Assembly (NCBI RefSeq): GCF_030272615.1
Contig: NC_081405.1
Coordinates: 156,633,454-156,691,453 of the forward strand
Origin: Cryptomeria japonica
Lineage: Eukaryota > Streptophyta > Pinopsida > Cupressales > Cupressaceae
Direction of reading: 5' to 3'
Length of the DNA: 58,000 nt
The notes beneath the pieces are model-generated. The model worked only from the letters and a program-made list of their open reading frames with translations, was not told the DNA's origin and ran no database searches. Positions 44,380 to 55,718 of this stretch are shown here, piece after piece (positions within the stretch are counted from its first letter, which is position 1; each line of letters begins with the position of its first letter). Position numbers and translations under genes: made by a program.

Positions 44380-44554
44380 TCTTGTTATTGCTTTCTCTTG
44401 CATTGCATTTGTTAGATCTAGATCTAGATTTAGTGTGTTTCATTTAAGTTTCATTTTCATAAAAAAAAAAAAGAAAAAAAAAGAAGGAAAAGAAAGAGTG
44501 TGTTTTGTTTCTTTGCATTGTGTGTTTAAGTTTTATGCAATTTCTTATTTCAAA
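44380..44554 (+). other. Element D leader with a 40-base purine run
   Basis: Short leader unlike that of C. An almost pure A/G run (44461-44500, A12 G A9 G then AAGG-type) lies 55 bp before the ORF ATG. Confidence 0.55.
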
Positions 44555-47500
44555 ATGTCAGATTTTTATTTGCAAGATGTTCATATTTGTGATGATGTAT
44601 GCAATTATGTTGATTATGAGTTAGATGAAGCTTTAGATGAGTTTTTGAACCCTAAAGATACCAAACCTTCATTTTACCAAAAACTCATAAACATTGTTAC
44701 TATGCCATTTCGTTGTCATTAGAAAGATAAGTCGAATGATTCCTCTCTAGGATACATTCCTATCAACTCTTCCACTAAATCTAGTAACATGGTTGTTTTC
44801 AACGATCCCCTCTATGAAGAGATATCTCCTTTTGAATCAAAAGATAAACCTTTTAATAAATATGATCATGCTTTGTTGGATGATGCCCTTGATGACCTTG
44901 TGGCTCCTAAAAAATGCTCCCTTCAGGAGGATCCTTTTGTGCAAGAAGATGACATTATCCCTACATTTCCTAGTGATGGCATTTCCTTTTCCAACAAAAT
45001 TCCCACTAGAGATGATGAATTAATGATAAATTCTTACCCTTCTCCTAAAGTTTGTCTTACCCATAAGCATCCCTTAGAGAAAGAAGATGAAATAATAAGC
45101 AATTTCCTTAATTCTCTCTCCCCTATAGATCATATTGAACATATCTTGAGGAAAGAGGATGAGTTTAACACATCTATTGATGCTCTCCCTCCTAAGGATG
45201 AGGAATTAATAAACAATTTTATCTCCTCTCCCGAAATTGACAATACTTCAAACATTCCTTTCAACCACTTCACTATTTGGGATGAACCATTAGAAGAAGG
45301 TATAGATTATTCTCTACCCCTAGCCAAAGGGGATGAAATCAAGATTGAAAACTTCCTTGATAGTTTCTCACCTTCCTTGAATCTCAATCATTCTCCCTCT
45401 AAAAATAAAGCATCTCCCTCTCCTCAACTTGGTTCTACTCATAAGGAAACCCTAGTTCAAACCAAGATGGTTAACATCTCTTTCAAAGATCTCAATCTCA
45501 AAAGTGAGACTTTAGAGAGTAATGTTGATCCTTCTCCTAGAGATTTTATTCCCCATGTAGATCCTTTGATGATAGAGGATGATATGACCTTTCCTAGTAT
45601 TACTCTTCCTACTGGAACATCAATGCCTACCTCTTGTCTCTCTCTTAAAATTGACTTAATCCGTGATAAGATTTTAGTGCAAGAGAAGACTATCAATAAT
45701 TCTTCCAACACTTTTGTTCATTCCTCTAAACCATCCTCAATCAATTTGATACGTGTGAATGAAACACCTAACAAACCTCTCTTCACTGTCCAAGGTCCCT
45801 GTCCTTCTCAAAATTATCAACCTTTAAATAAGCCTATCTTAGTGGTCCAAGGTGGTTATGCTGATGATTCTTTTTGCACTCCTAAGAAACCTATTATTAC
45901 CGTGCAAGGAGGTCATTCTACATTTAGCCCTTATGAGTATGCTAAGCAACTGACTAGAGAGAGTTATCATGCGGTTGCCCATACTTATAACACAAGAAAT
46001 AATAGGCAACCTAATCCTCCTCCAGTTATCCCAACTTCACTTCCTCCTTCCCAACCTATTCTTCCTCAAGCTCCTCGTATTTCACAAATGCTTAGTAAGG
46101 ACTATGATCTCATAGAACAACTTAAAGCTACCCCTGCTAAGATATCCCTTTGGGATTTGATCCAAACTTCTTCCGCTCATCATGGAATGTTACAAGATGC
46201 CTTGAAAGATTTGAATGTTCCTCCACCTAATACATCTAGTAATATAGTGTCTTTGGTTAACTTTGTGATGAATCCTAAAGCTCAAATTGTGTTTACTCAA
46301 GATGAGTTGCCTACTAGTGAAATTCAACATCAATATGATCCCTTGATGATTGTGGTTATCATAAATGACACTGCTATAAGACGAACACTGGTAGATAATG
46401 GCTCTGGCCTTAATGTGTGTAGCATTAATCTATTGCATAAGATGAATGTGGATACATCCCTTATTGAGCCTGACTCTCGTCCCATTCGAGGCTTTGATAA
46501 TATGGCTAAGTCTTCATTAGGTATTATCACCTTACCCATCACAATGGGACCTATTACTTTGCCTACTCCTATCCATGTTATGTCGGGAAATCTAACATAC
46601 AACTTGTTATTAGGGAGGCCTTGGATTCACAGTATGCAAGTTGTCCCCTCTACATTGCATAGACAAGTTAAATTTATTTATAATAATAAGACATATACCT
46701 TGATGGGTGATACTAATTTTCAAGCTTGTTTGCAAACATCTACTTCCAAAGGGAGTTCTTCTAAGCCTTCCTCTTCTAGTGATGACTCGTTAAACAAGAT
46801 ACCTATGGATGAATCATTACCCTCTGATAATCAAAATTATTTGGATGAGTCTGAAGTTCCTAAAGAAGATTCTTCTCAACTTGAATCTACACATGAAAAG
46901 GTTTTTGATCCTGAGAAGGTTCTCGCAGAAGATGATTGGGGATCTCTTGATTTTAATCCCACCTTTGTAGGTGAGTATAGGATTCCTCCTAGAGAGCTTA
47001 AAGTTAAAAAGAAGGAAGAAACTAGAGATCAATCAGTCTTACCTGAACCTATGAGTAATAATTTTGTGGCTGCTTCTCAAACTTCTTCTCCTCACACCTC
47101 TAATTCTGTAGAATTTGATTCTTTGTCTTATGAAAAACCATCCTTTCTTTCTGAAATGGCTAATTGTTATGGTCATGGTTTTCACATTTTGGCTAAGAGT
47201 GGCTATAGTGGAAATGGTTGTGGCACAAATGAACAAGGAATTAAAGTTCCTTTGGAACATAACATGCATGAATATTCATGTGGACTTGGATATAATCTTT
47301 CTAAGCCCACCAAAGCATCTAAAAGACCATCTCTCAATGTGAATGCTATATTTAGTAGTGATGATCTCACTTCAACTAAATCATCTTCTACTTCTATCAA
47401 CTCTCATTCCCCTCATAAGGAAATCTTAGCGATGAACAAATCTCTTTATGACTCCCCTCAAATTTCTAAATCCACTTATGAATATTTATCTCCTATTCAT

Positions 47501-47683
47501 CATAAAGTCCTTTCCTCTAGGGATAAGGCTCTAATAAATTACATTCATCCCTCTTCTAAGATTTCTTGTGACTTTTCTTCTTCAATTTTTATCACTTTAT
47601 ACATGTTTTTTATCTCACTTATAGTTGAGCATTCAGCATGTCATATTCAAATACCTCATTCAATCTATCATGTCTTTAAATAA
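44555..47683 (+). pseudogene. Element D protein: acidic repeat region, protease-like core and G-patch, one stop
   Basis: ATG at 44555 (MSDFYLQDVHICDDVCNYVD) runs in one frame to 47683 except for a single TAG at about 44720. The 964 codons from 44789 are open. The N-terminal 115 codons are acidic and unrelated to C. From about 44905 onward (PKKCSLQEDPFVQEDD) it is a close relative of the C protein. It has the same SPK/EDEII repeats but fewer, three KPxxxVQG repeats, ISLWDLIQTSSAHHGML, protease-like LVDNGSGLNV (about 46390-46420), YNLLLGRPWIH and a G-patch-like segment near 47160-47240. The D-N-G-S active-site variant is shared with C. A single TAG could reflect C-to-T decay. Confidence 0.8.
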
Positions 47684-49523
47684 CATTAATGGCTATTATG
47701 TTGCTCATCATTATGTGACATTGGTAGCTCATTTACTAGGGGCTCATTGTCATTCATGATGGTATAATTTCAAGTGCAATCATATTTTTTGAAGCAACAT
47801 AATAGCCTAATTTTTCTATGTTATCTCTTGTTCCTATGGGGACAAGAGTGATTTCATACATCTCTTCCTTTTATGTTTAAAATTTCCCTTTGGGGTAATA
47901 GTGTGGAAATATTGATCATCTTTTCTTTAGAATCCTCTTTTCCTAGATATGAGAGAAGATGTGTATTCTCTTTCTTATCCTACCCACTTCTTATGAGGAG
48001 CATTTTACATACACTAATGTCTTGCTTGCATGAACTCATGTGAGTATGTAGTACATTTTTCTTATGTCTAAATCTCTCCCTAGAAGATTGTGTAAGTCCT
48101 TCTCATTGTCCTTATCCTTGGGAGGCAATGATCTTTCCTTATTTTTTTATCTAAGGATCCACTTTTTCCTATTTTGTGGATGGTGTGAACCTTATTACTT
48201 GATGTTATTCCTTGTATGCATTTGTTGTTGTTTGTTCAAGGATTCTCTCTTACAAGAGGTGTAAGTCCTTGACTACAACCTCTTTTGCACTTGGTAAAAT
48301 ACATCCATAATGAATTCACTCTCCCAATTGGGTTAAAAAGAGCGTTATCCTTAATTAAGAATCACTTTCACCACGCAAAAGAAGGAAGTATTGCATTCTT
48401 ATTCTCTTCTTTGTCTTATTCAAGAAGATGTTATATTTGTCTAAGATAATTCCTCTCGGGGATAGGTGTCTTTTGTACAAAGATCTCTTCTCCTCTAAGG
48501 ATCTCCTTTACACATACTACAAGATATCCCTTTTCAACTAACTTATCCTTGCTTAAAGAGTGCAAAACTCTCTTGCTTGGATCTATGACATTGTTGCATT
48601 TTTGGGTTATCTTCTTTTGTGATGAAGGTAGGTATCCTTGTTCTACTTTGCTTATGACATAAACATTACACTTTTTGAGCAATGGGTCATTCTCAGAACC
48701 AGAGCACAGACTCTTAGAGCGAGATGTCTCCTTTATGCAAGGTGATTATTCTCGAAACCAGAGCACAGACTCTTCAAGCAAGATGTCACGCTTTTGTACT
48801 ATACATATACAGGTTCTAGCATACTCGGGCATAGACTCCTATGAGGTGCTTCTAACCTCACTTACACACACATGCATGAGGTTGAGTGGAACTAGCGGCA
48901 TAAGGCTAGACTTTCTCACTCTCCTCCCTTACATGGATCACCTAGACAGACTCTAGGGGCTAGTTTTCCATGTCCTTTTTCCCATGGATCACCTAGACAA
49001 GATCTAGGGGCGAGAAGTCCATGTTTTCTCTCTCACTATTCTTCTCATGGATCACCAATGTGTGTATTCATGCTTTTTTCCTTTCTTTTCTTCTCTTTGC
49101 ATTTTGTTTCCATTCACATCCTTCATCTTGTGTTAGAGAACTCTCAAATCCTCACACTCTTTGTTGTGTTGGAATTGAGATTTAGTCCTCTTTCCTACCA
49201 AATGATTCTCCATTAGTTTTTGATCTCATATCAAATCTTCTTGTGAGCATTTGTTATCAATATTCTTTAACAATTCACGAAAATTAGCAAGCCGAAACAG
49301 GGGGGGGGGCATATAGCTACCCTCTAATTTTCATCACCTTCCTTAGTAAGCATTAGGTGATTTTGTGATCTAACGTGTGTTTTGTAGGGTGTGGTTCCTA
49401 ACTGTGTACTGCAGATACCGCTGGGGGCTTCGTTCGACAGACTTATGGATATATCCTTTTTCAAATAATGTTTACTTTTCTGTACTTTAGCTTACATATG
49501 CACGTAGTGTTCATATGACCGCT
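47684..49523 (+). other. Element D 3' untranslated region with short repeats, no pol
   Basis: 1.84 kb, homologous to 14266-16070 in C. Repeats: AGAGCACAGACTCTTAGAGC type at 48693-48733 and 48752-48790, and CATGGATCACCTAGACAGAC type at 48932-48959 and 48983-49010. A nine-base G run occurs at 49302-49310. No enzyme domain is present. Confidence 0.7.
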
Positions 49524-49538
49524 AAAGTGGGGGCTAAA
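49524..49538 (+). other. Element D polypurine tract
   Basis: AAAGTGGGGGCTAAA, immediately before the 3' LTR. Confidence 0.85.
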
Positions 49539-51183
49539 TGTAGCATCGTAAATTGTATGCACTTGCTAGGGTGGTACAATTTCACACCTAGTTAAGCACC
49601 CGCCTTGGCGCATTTTGCATTTTGCATTGCATTTCCCCTTTAACACTTAATTAATTAAATTAATTAGGTCTAAGGTTCTATTTTATCATCTCCCATATCA
49701 TAAAGTTGGGCCCTTTTCATTAAAGTGTGCCCCTTTCATTTTATTCCTCTAATACATCATTTAATCAAAAACCCTAATTAGGTCCTATTTTGAACTTGGG
49801 GGCTTGATTTCGAGGGTCAAAACATCTCGAAATCACCTGTAACTTCAGGATTCGCTCTAAAATCATCATATCCGATGGCCCTAAAAATTTGGTGAAAAGT
49901 TGTCAGGACCATGGCGCCCGGCGTGCACACGGTCCCGAACATTTTTCCCAAAATTTCAGGAGCACAATCCAATCATAAAATAAAGCTTAACCCCAAGAAA
50001 TTGGCGGGAGATTCAATCTCTAGGTCGGCCAAAAGTTGAAATTAAGACCTAGGGTTTCATATATAAGAGCTCTCTTTCTTCATTTGAAGGGATCCAAATT
50101 TTGGTTTCAAGGACCCTCTATGCAGCGAAAGAGAAGATCTTTGAAGACTTCAACAACATTCAACATCCATCCGTCAAGCATCTATCAATTTCATTCGTCC
50201 ATTTAGGGCTTTGAAGGCATTGAAGAACAATAAGGGATCACCGACTGAAGATTGGCTTGTACCCCTCCCTTGGGGTTGGGTATGATTTCATGTTGTTTTC
50301 ATGTCTTTGCATAAGCTTCATCATATCATTTGTATTCATGCTTTAGATCACTTTGCATCTTGATTTGGAGCATTTACATCATCATTTACAAGCAATTAGG
50401 GTTTACTTTCTAGGTTGCTCTAGTTTGCTTACTTGCATTTTAGGATCTTGCACACACACTACTTTTGCAATACAACTTGGCTATTCGTGGAGGTGGAAAT
50501 CACCAAAGCGGGGGTTTGAATAAGGCAAAACCCTATATAGCCGCCCACCATACCTTTTCAGATATAAGTGCAGGTTTCGGGATTCGGACGACGCCGCAAG
50601 TTGCAGATCCGACGGAAGCAAACGGAGACTGAACTTCACACCGAATTGCAGAGCAAAAGACCAGGATAGGGGTGTGGGGCACCCTGGTCCTGCTAGGACA
50701 GGGGCGCTGGGTGCCCTGGTCCCTGGGACAGGGGCACTGGGCGTCCTGGTCCTTCTGTCAAACAGCATTTTCGACAGTTTTCCAGGTTGCAAAATAGCAG
50801 TTTTAGGTGCAGTTTCGGGAGCAGAATAAGGACAGTGGCGCCCGTGCCCCCGTCTTGAACATTTTCACTTAGATTTTAACTCTGGGTACGCATCTGCATT
50901 CTTGTCTTGTTCTTGTGTTTGCGGCTTTTCATTGTTTAACTTCAATTCTGCAATTTTGTTACTAGTTCATACTTGCACTTTGAGGTTAGGAATTGAACTT
51001 GCATCATTTTATCTTTCAATTACAACAAAGGAATAGAAATCCTAATAGGTAGCCCATGGCTCTCTCTTTCACAAAAAGAAGTAGCCAATTGTGTGATACC
51101 TCTAGGCTCTTTCGTATTCCGCAATGTGTGTCAAAAGGTAGGATTAGGACATGTTAGCCTAGTCTTGCTTTTTCCCCTACACA
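49539..51183 (+). repeat. Element D 3' LTR
   Basis: 1,645 bp. TATA box at 50060-50067. It has three GC-rich hairpin units against two in the 5' LTR, and a 17-bp deletion near 50455 within a CACACA run. Confidence 0.93.
50658..50752. repeat. GC-rich hairpin minisatellite in D 3' LTR (3 units)
   Basis: Units around GGGGCGCTGGGTGCCCTGG. One unit more than in the D 5' LTR. Confidence 0.75.
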
Positions 51184-51188
51184 CATAC
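51184..51188. repeat. Right target-site duplication of element D (CATAC)
   Basis: Exact repeat of 42724-42728. Confidence 0.95.
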
Positions 51189-51956
51189 CTTATTAGTGAG
51201 GGCAATGATACAGAAACATCCTATGCAATAATTCCAATTTTCAGTCTAAGTGTGTTAAGTTTGTGGATTGGACATCACACTCATGCATTGAATGCATCGC
51301 GGCATTTTTGAAGTAACTGCCAGTTCCCGAAATGATTACTTACTTCAAAAAAGCCAGGAATCGATGTCACTTAAAACATGGTTCAGCTTCCACATATTTG
51401 GTAATGAATGCACCATAAAATCATTAAAACCCATGGGAGCCACCAACTTCATACACATATGAACATCCTAAACAGACTTCATGGGCATTCAAGTAGTTCA
51501 AGATGTACGCCGTGCTCAAGGAAAATCTTGCCGAGAAAAATTAATTATACCAAGCTGCTGACCATTTGTGCTATATTGAACATGTTGAACAAATTTGAAC
51601 CTCTTGAACTTGGTTCAATGAGTTCAAAACCTGGAGAGAAATAAAGTAACATATTGCCGAACAAGAAACTTTTAGAGAGTTGCTGCAAGATACTTAAAGA
51701 AAATATTAGTATGAAAAACCTCCCCGAACACCTGGGAATCTATGGAACCTAAATGAACCTGTTGAACTCGGTTCAAGATGGTTCACCTTGTTCACAGATT
51801 TCAACTAATTACTAAAACTCGACATTTATGACTACAAGAGGATTTACAGACATACTAAGGACTTGAACCGAGGTGTCACAAGAAAGATAAGGACTTTGAA
51901 TGGAAGTTTTATAGGATGACTCACTCCTGTCATGAGGAATAAATGATGCAGTAACA
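51189..51956 (-). repeat. Element A 5' LTR, outer segment
   Basis: Continues the LTR after D and matches 6049-6815. It ends GATGCAGTAACA. It contains the second copy of the TTGAAC/GAACCT cluster (51570-51800). Confidence 0.9.
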
Positions 51957-51961
51957 TTTAA
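51957..51961. repeat. Right target-site duplication of element A (TTTAA)
   Basis: Compare TGTAA at 1853-1857, one mismatch. Confidence 0.55.
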
Positions 51962-52225
51962 GCAGTAATATTCTCTTATTGATCAGTAAGTGAATATTGT
52001 GGGTCGTAAATCCCACCGAGGTTTTTCCCACACTGGGTTTCCTCGTTAAAAATATTGTGTTATGGTGTGCTTTTCATGTTGTGGTTGTTGTTCTTATTTG
52101 CTGCATTATTTTTGGTTTACCGGTACATATTTTTGATATGCTTTTCATGTTTCAAGTCAAAAAAATTATTATACCGGTCAGATATTGATTCACCCCTCCT
52201 CTCAATATCTTTGGGAATCCTAATA
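51962..52225 (+). repeat. Element E 3' LTR, second part
   Basis: Resumes the LTR broken at 1857. It reads CACTGGGTTTCCTCGTTAAA and ends near TTGGGAATCCTAATA, against the protease ORF of F. The next five bases GTATG could be the target duplication of E, but the partner is off-window. Confidence 0.6.
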
Positions 52226-52740
52226 GTATGTTGCATCAAATCCCTATCTATGTACCTTTTGATTCCGGTGCTTCAGATTCTTTCATTTCTTCAGCCATTG
52301 TGGACCAGTGCAGACTCACTTCTGCTAAGCAGGCAGATAGGTGGCAAGTAGAGTTGGCTATAGGTGTCCGTGTTTGTGTAGATGCCTTTATTCCCAGTTG
52401 TGATTTGAACCTAGGAACCATAGTTACCTTAGTTGACCTTCAATTCATTCCTTTGGGTTCTTATGGAGTTGAGTTGGGGATGGATTGGCTATCATCTCAC
52501 AGTGCTCTCGTAGACTGTCGCAAGAAGACAGTGGATTATTTAGATGACCTTGGTAGTGAAGTGGAGATTGTTGGAGTTCAGAAACTGATATCCCTATGTA
52601 TGATTTCCACTATGCAGCTTAAGCGGTGCATACGTAGAGGGTGTCATCTTTTTGCAGTTACTCTTGAGGATGTGGATGAGTCAGAGAATCAAGAAATCAC
52701 TCTTGATGGTCACCCTATTCTTCAAGAGTATGGTGATGTA
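52226..52740 (+). pseudogene. Element F protease
   Basis: Retropepsin-like: IPIYVPFDSGASDSFISS (D-S-G-A at about 52260-52275), then YGVELGMDWLSSHSALVDC, the usual chromovirus protease end. It is open until the linker to reverse transcriptase. The N-terminal part is cut by the E LTR. Confidence 0.82.
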
Positions 52741-53600
52741 TTTCCATTGGATATTCCTGGTATGCCTCCAAAGCGAGACATAGACTTTCTCATTGATTTG
52801 GTTCCTGGTGCAGAACCTATTTCGAGAGCTCCATATCGAAGGACTACTTAGGAGTTGAGTGAGTTGAAGTTGCAGATAGAGGAATTGTTGGCCAGGGGAT
52901 TCATTCATCCTAGTGTTTCTCCTTAGGGTGTGCCTGTTAACTTCGTTAAGAATAAATATGGTTCTCTTCGATTATGCATTGATTACCGACATTTGAATAA
53001 GGTGACCATCCAGAATCGATATCCATTACCTCATGTAGATGACCTTTTTGATCAGGTTAAGGGAGCCAAGGTGCTCTCTAAGATTGATTTGAAATCTAGG
53101 TATCATCAGTTGCACATTCAAGATGTAGATATTCATAAGACAATGTTTCGTACTAGTTATGGTCACTATGAGTTCACAGTGGTGCCATTTGGCTTGATGA
53201 ACGCGTCTTCAGTCTTCATTAGCCTCATGAATGGGGTTTTTTGAACCTACCTTGATCGTTTCATCATTGTATTCTTGGATGACATCCTGATTTATTCTAG
53301 ATCTATGGAAGAGAATGAGGGTCACTTACGTCAGGTATTGCAGTGTTTTAGGGAGAATCAACTTTATGCCAATTTAGAAAAGTGTGACTTCTTCCAGTCT
53401 GAGGTGAACTATCTTGGTCATGTGGTTTCAAGAGAAGGTATATCTATGGATCCTTCAAAGATCCAAGCCATTGTTGATTGGCCAGTGCTGACCAACGGTT
53501 CAGAAGTTAGGAGTTTTATGGGTTTGGCCGAATATTACCACCACTTTGTTCAGGGCTTTTCTCGGATAGGACACCCAATTACTTCTCTTTAGAGAAAAGG
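52741..53600 (+). pseudogene. Element F reverse transcriptase
   Basis: FPLDIPGMPPKRDIDFLIDL, SRAPYRRTT-stop, [59 protein letters not shown] and FLDDILIYSRSMEE (catalytic F-L-D-D, about 53268-53280). Stops: TAG at 52848, 52924 and 53590, TGA at 53240. The segment RSFMGLAEYYHHFVQGFS marks the thumb region. Confidence 0.88.
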
Positions 53601-54100
53601 GAAGAAGTTTGTTTGGTCAGAATAGTGTGAGTCAGCTTTTCAGACCTTGAAGGAACTCCTTGTCAGTGCTTCGATTTTGGCAGTTCCTAATCCATCTAGA
53701 GATTTTATGTAATGCACAGATGCCTCTTTGGAAGGTATAGGTGCAGTGCTTATGCAAGATGGACGTGTGGTTGCTTATGAGTCTCGCAAACTCAAGAACC
53801 ATGAGTTGAACTGTACAGTTCACAATTTAGAGTTGGTAGCTTTAGTTCATGCTTTGGTTAGATGATGGCATTTCCTGTTAGGGCATTGGTTTGAGCTGTA
53901 TAGTGATCACTGCAGTCTACAGTATATATTCACGTAGCCGAACTTGAATGCTCGAAAATAGAGATGGATGGAATTATTCTGTGAGCATGATTTTGAGGTT
54001 CATTATATTTAGGGGAAAGAGAATGTGGCGGCAGATGATTTGAGTCGTAGGTGGCATGAAGTTTTAGCATTGTCCCTTGGAGTAGACTTGAGAGAGGATT
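53601..54100 (+). pseudogene. Element F RNase H
   Basis: Follows the reverse transcriptase: ILAVPNPSRDFM-stop, CTDASLEGIGAVLMQDGRVV (first Asp), YESRKLKNHELNCTVHNLEL (Glu), LYSDHCSLQYIF (Asp), and ENVAADDLSRRWHE (last Asp). Seven stops interrupt it (five TAG, one TAA, one TGA). Confidence 0.82.
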
Positions 54101-55548
54101 CTTGGAGTTCTTCCTTAGGATACTTGGTATTAGGATGTTAGAGCTGTGATAGAGTCCAGAAGGCCTTTAGAGGGTAGATTTTCTAGATATAACCTTGAGG
54201 CAGATGGACTTCTTCATCACCATGGACAAATTTATGTACCTCCTTTGGAGGGTCTTCATGTTTTGATCATGACTGAGGCCCATCGTGCACCTTATTCGGC
54301 ACATCCAGGTGTCAAGAAGATGCACACAGATCTTAGATAGAATTATCATTGGGCTGGTATGAAACTTGACATTGTTGATTTTGTGTCAAAGTGTTTAGAG
54401 TGTCAGAGGGTGAAGGTAGAGCATCAACACCTAGCAAGGCTTTTACAACCTAATTTGGTACCAGATTGGAAATAGGATATCATTTCCATTGATTTTTTAT
54501 TGTTGGGTTGCCTATCTCTTCGCGTCATCATGATGCCATCATGGTCATTGTTGACAAATTGACTAAGGCTACTCATTTTGTTCTTATTTGAGCTTCCTAT
54601 ATGGCAGCAGTGGTGGCACGAGTCTTCTTGGAAGATGTAGTGAGATTGCATGGGATTTTGAGGCAGATCATCTCTGATAGTGATCCTATCTTTACCTCAG
54701 TATTGTGGACCTCACTTCAACATGCTTTGGGGACTCAGTTTAACTTTAGTTTAGCTTATCACCCAGAGACAGATGGTCAGATAGAGCGAGTGAATCAGGT
54801 TTTGGAGGACATGTGTCGCATGTATGTTATGGACTAGCAGTCACGCTGGGAGGATTACATCTATCTAGTGGAGTTTTCTTATAACAATGGATATCATAAC
54901 TCCATAGGTATGTCCCCCTTTTAGGCATTGTATGGTCATCCTTGCTGCACTCCTTTGAGTTGGGATCGGCTAGAGGACAGGGTGCTTATAGGATCAGATA
55001 TTCTTCAGGAGATGGAGCAGTAGGTTGAGCAGATTCATGAGCATTTGGTAGCTACACAAGATGGGCTAAAGAAGTATGTAGATACTCATAGGGTAGATCA
55101 TTAGTTTTCTGTTGGCGATCATATGTTCTTGAGAGTGCATCCGTGGAAGAGTCTGATCTATTATGGAAAGGGTTCTAAGTTGGTGCCTCAGTTTGTTGGG
55201 CCTTTTGAGATCCTTGAGAGGATAGGACCCGTTTCCTACCATCTTGCCTTGCCACCGAGTCTATACTGCATCCATTATGTCTTTCATGTTTTAGTTCTTC
55301 GACCTTATCATCCTGATGTGACACATGTTCTTGATTGGAACTCTTTGTAGGTCGAGGATGGACAACTTTCCATGGAGCCAGTGCATATTATTCAACGTCG
55401 GGATTTGATCCTTAAGGGTCGCACCATCGACTAGGTAAGGGTCCTATGCGACCCAAATGATGAGACCTCGGTGACTTGGGAGGATGCAGCAAAGATGAGA
55501 GAGCTATATTATTAATTTTTTTAGTCTTCCAAGAGTAAGCCTATTTTT
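54101..55548 (+). pseudogene. Element F integrase with chromodomain-like C-terminus
   Basis: HPGVKKMHTDLR and CLECQRVKVEHQ form the zinc-binding part. Core: Asp in ISIDFLL (about 54490), Asp in ISDSDPIFTS (about 54675), Glu in GQIERVNQVLED (about 54785). C-terminal domain: KGSKLVPQFVGPFEILERIG and HYVFHVLVLRPYHPD. The tail MEPVHIIQRRDLILKGR ... TSVTWEDAAKMRELY resembles the chromodomain-like end of Tekay/Reina-type chromoviruses. Eight TAG and one TGA stops plus a frameshift near 54510. Confidence 0.82.
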
Positions 55549-55559
55549 AGGGGGGAGAA
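55549..55559 (+). other. Element F polypurine tract
   Basis: AGGGGGGAGAA immediately before TGTAGTACC. Confidence 0.75.
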
Positions 55560-55718
55560 TGTAGTACCTCTCCTCATTTGAACTCATTAGACTTCCGCTA
55601 TGTTATTAAACATGCAATGGTTATAATTAATGCACTTAATATTTTTTTAAAAAAATATTTCACCCTTTAGTTGCCTAGCTGTGTTGTTTTCCTTTAGGGT
55701 TCCTAGCGGGGCATTACA
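55560..55718 (+). repeat. Element F 3' LTR (end uncertain)
   Basis: Starts TGTAGTACCTCTCC after the polypurine tract. A plausible end is GGGGCATTACA at 55718, giving only 159 bp, short even for this group. It may be truncated, or the true end may lie further right. Confidence 0.45.

Larger units (their letters stand above)
42729..51183 (+). mobile_element. Element D: non-autonomous LTR retrotransposon, relative of C (8.5 kb)
   Basis: LTRs are at 42729-44358 and 49539-51183, with a tRNA-Trp primer site at 44362-44379 and polypurine tract at 49524-49538. Exact CATAC duplications flank it, and it sits in the 5' LTR of A. Its only long ORF (44555-47683) encodes the same protease-like/G-patch protein as C, with no capsid, reverse transcriptase or integrase. 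The leader and the first part of the ORF are unrelated to C. Confidence 0.94.
1858..51956 (-). mobile_element. Element A: Ty3 LTR retrotransposon with 5-kb LTRs, split by B and D
   Basis: Coding strand is minus. The two LTRs are at 1858-6815 (3') and 38511-51956 (5', interrupted by D). They start TGTTACTGCATC and end CACTAACA on the minus strand. Removing B, D and their duplicated targets leaves about 16.0 kb. Order on the minus strand: 5' LTR, tRNA-Arg-like primer site, gag, protease, RNase H, linker, reverse transcriptase, RNase H, integrase, 3' LTR. Every domain has stops or frameshifts, so it is dead. The two LTRs are visibly the most diverged pair in the window (several percent by eye), consistent with A being older than B, C and D. 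No clear polypurine tract is seen next to 6815. Confidence 0.9.
52226..55718 (+). mobile_element. Element F: Ty3 chromovirus-type element, 5' end missing from the window
   Basis: Protease, reverse transcriptase, RNase H, integrase and a chromodomain-like tail in order on the plus strand, then a polypurine tract and LTR start at 55560. The 5' LTR and gag are presumably left of the window, because E is inserted in its protease gene. I read 19 in-frame stops in pol, 15 of them TAG, plus at least two frameshifts (near 54130 and 54510). It is the most decayed pol in the window, as expected for an outer layer. Confidence 0.85.
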
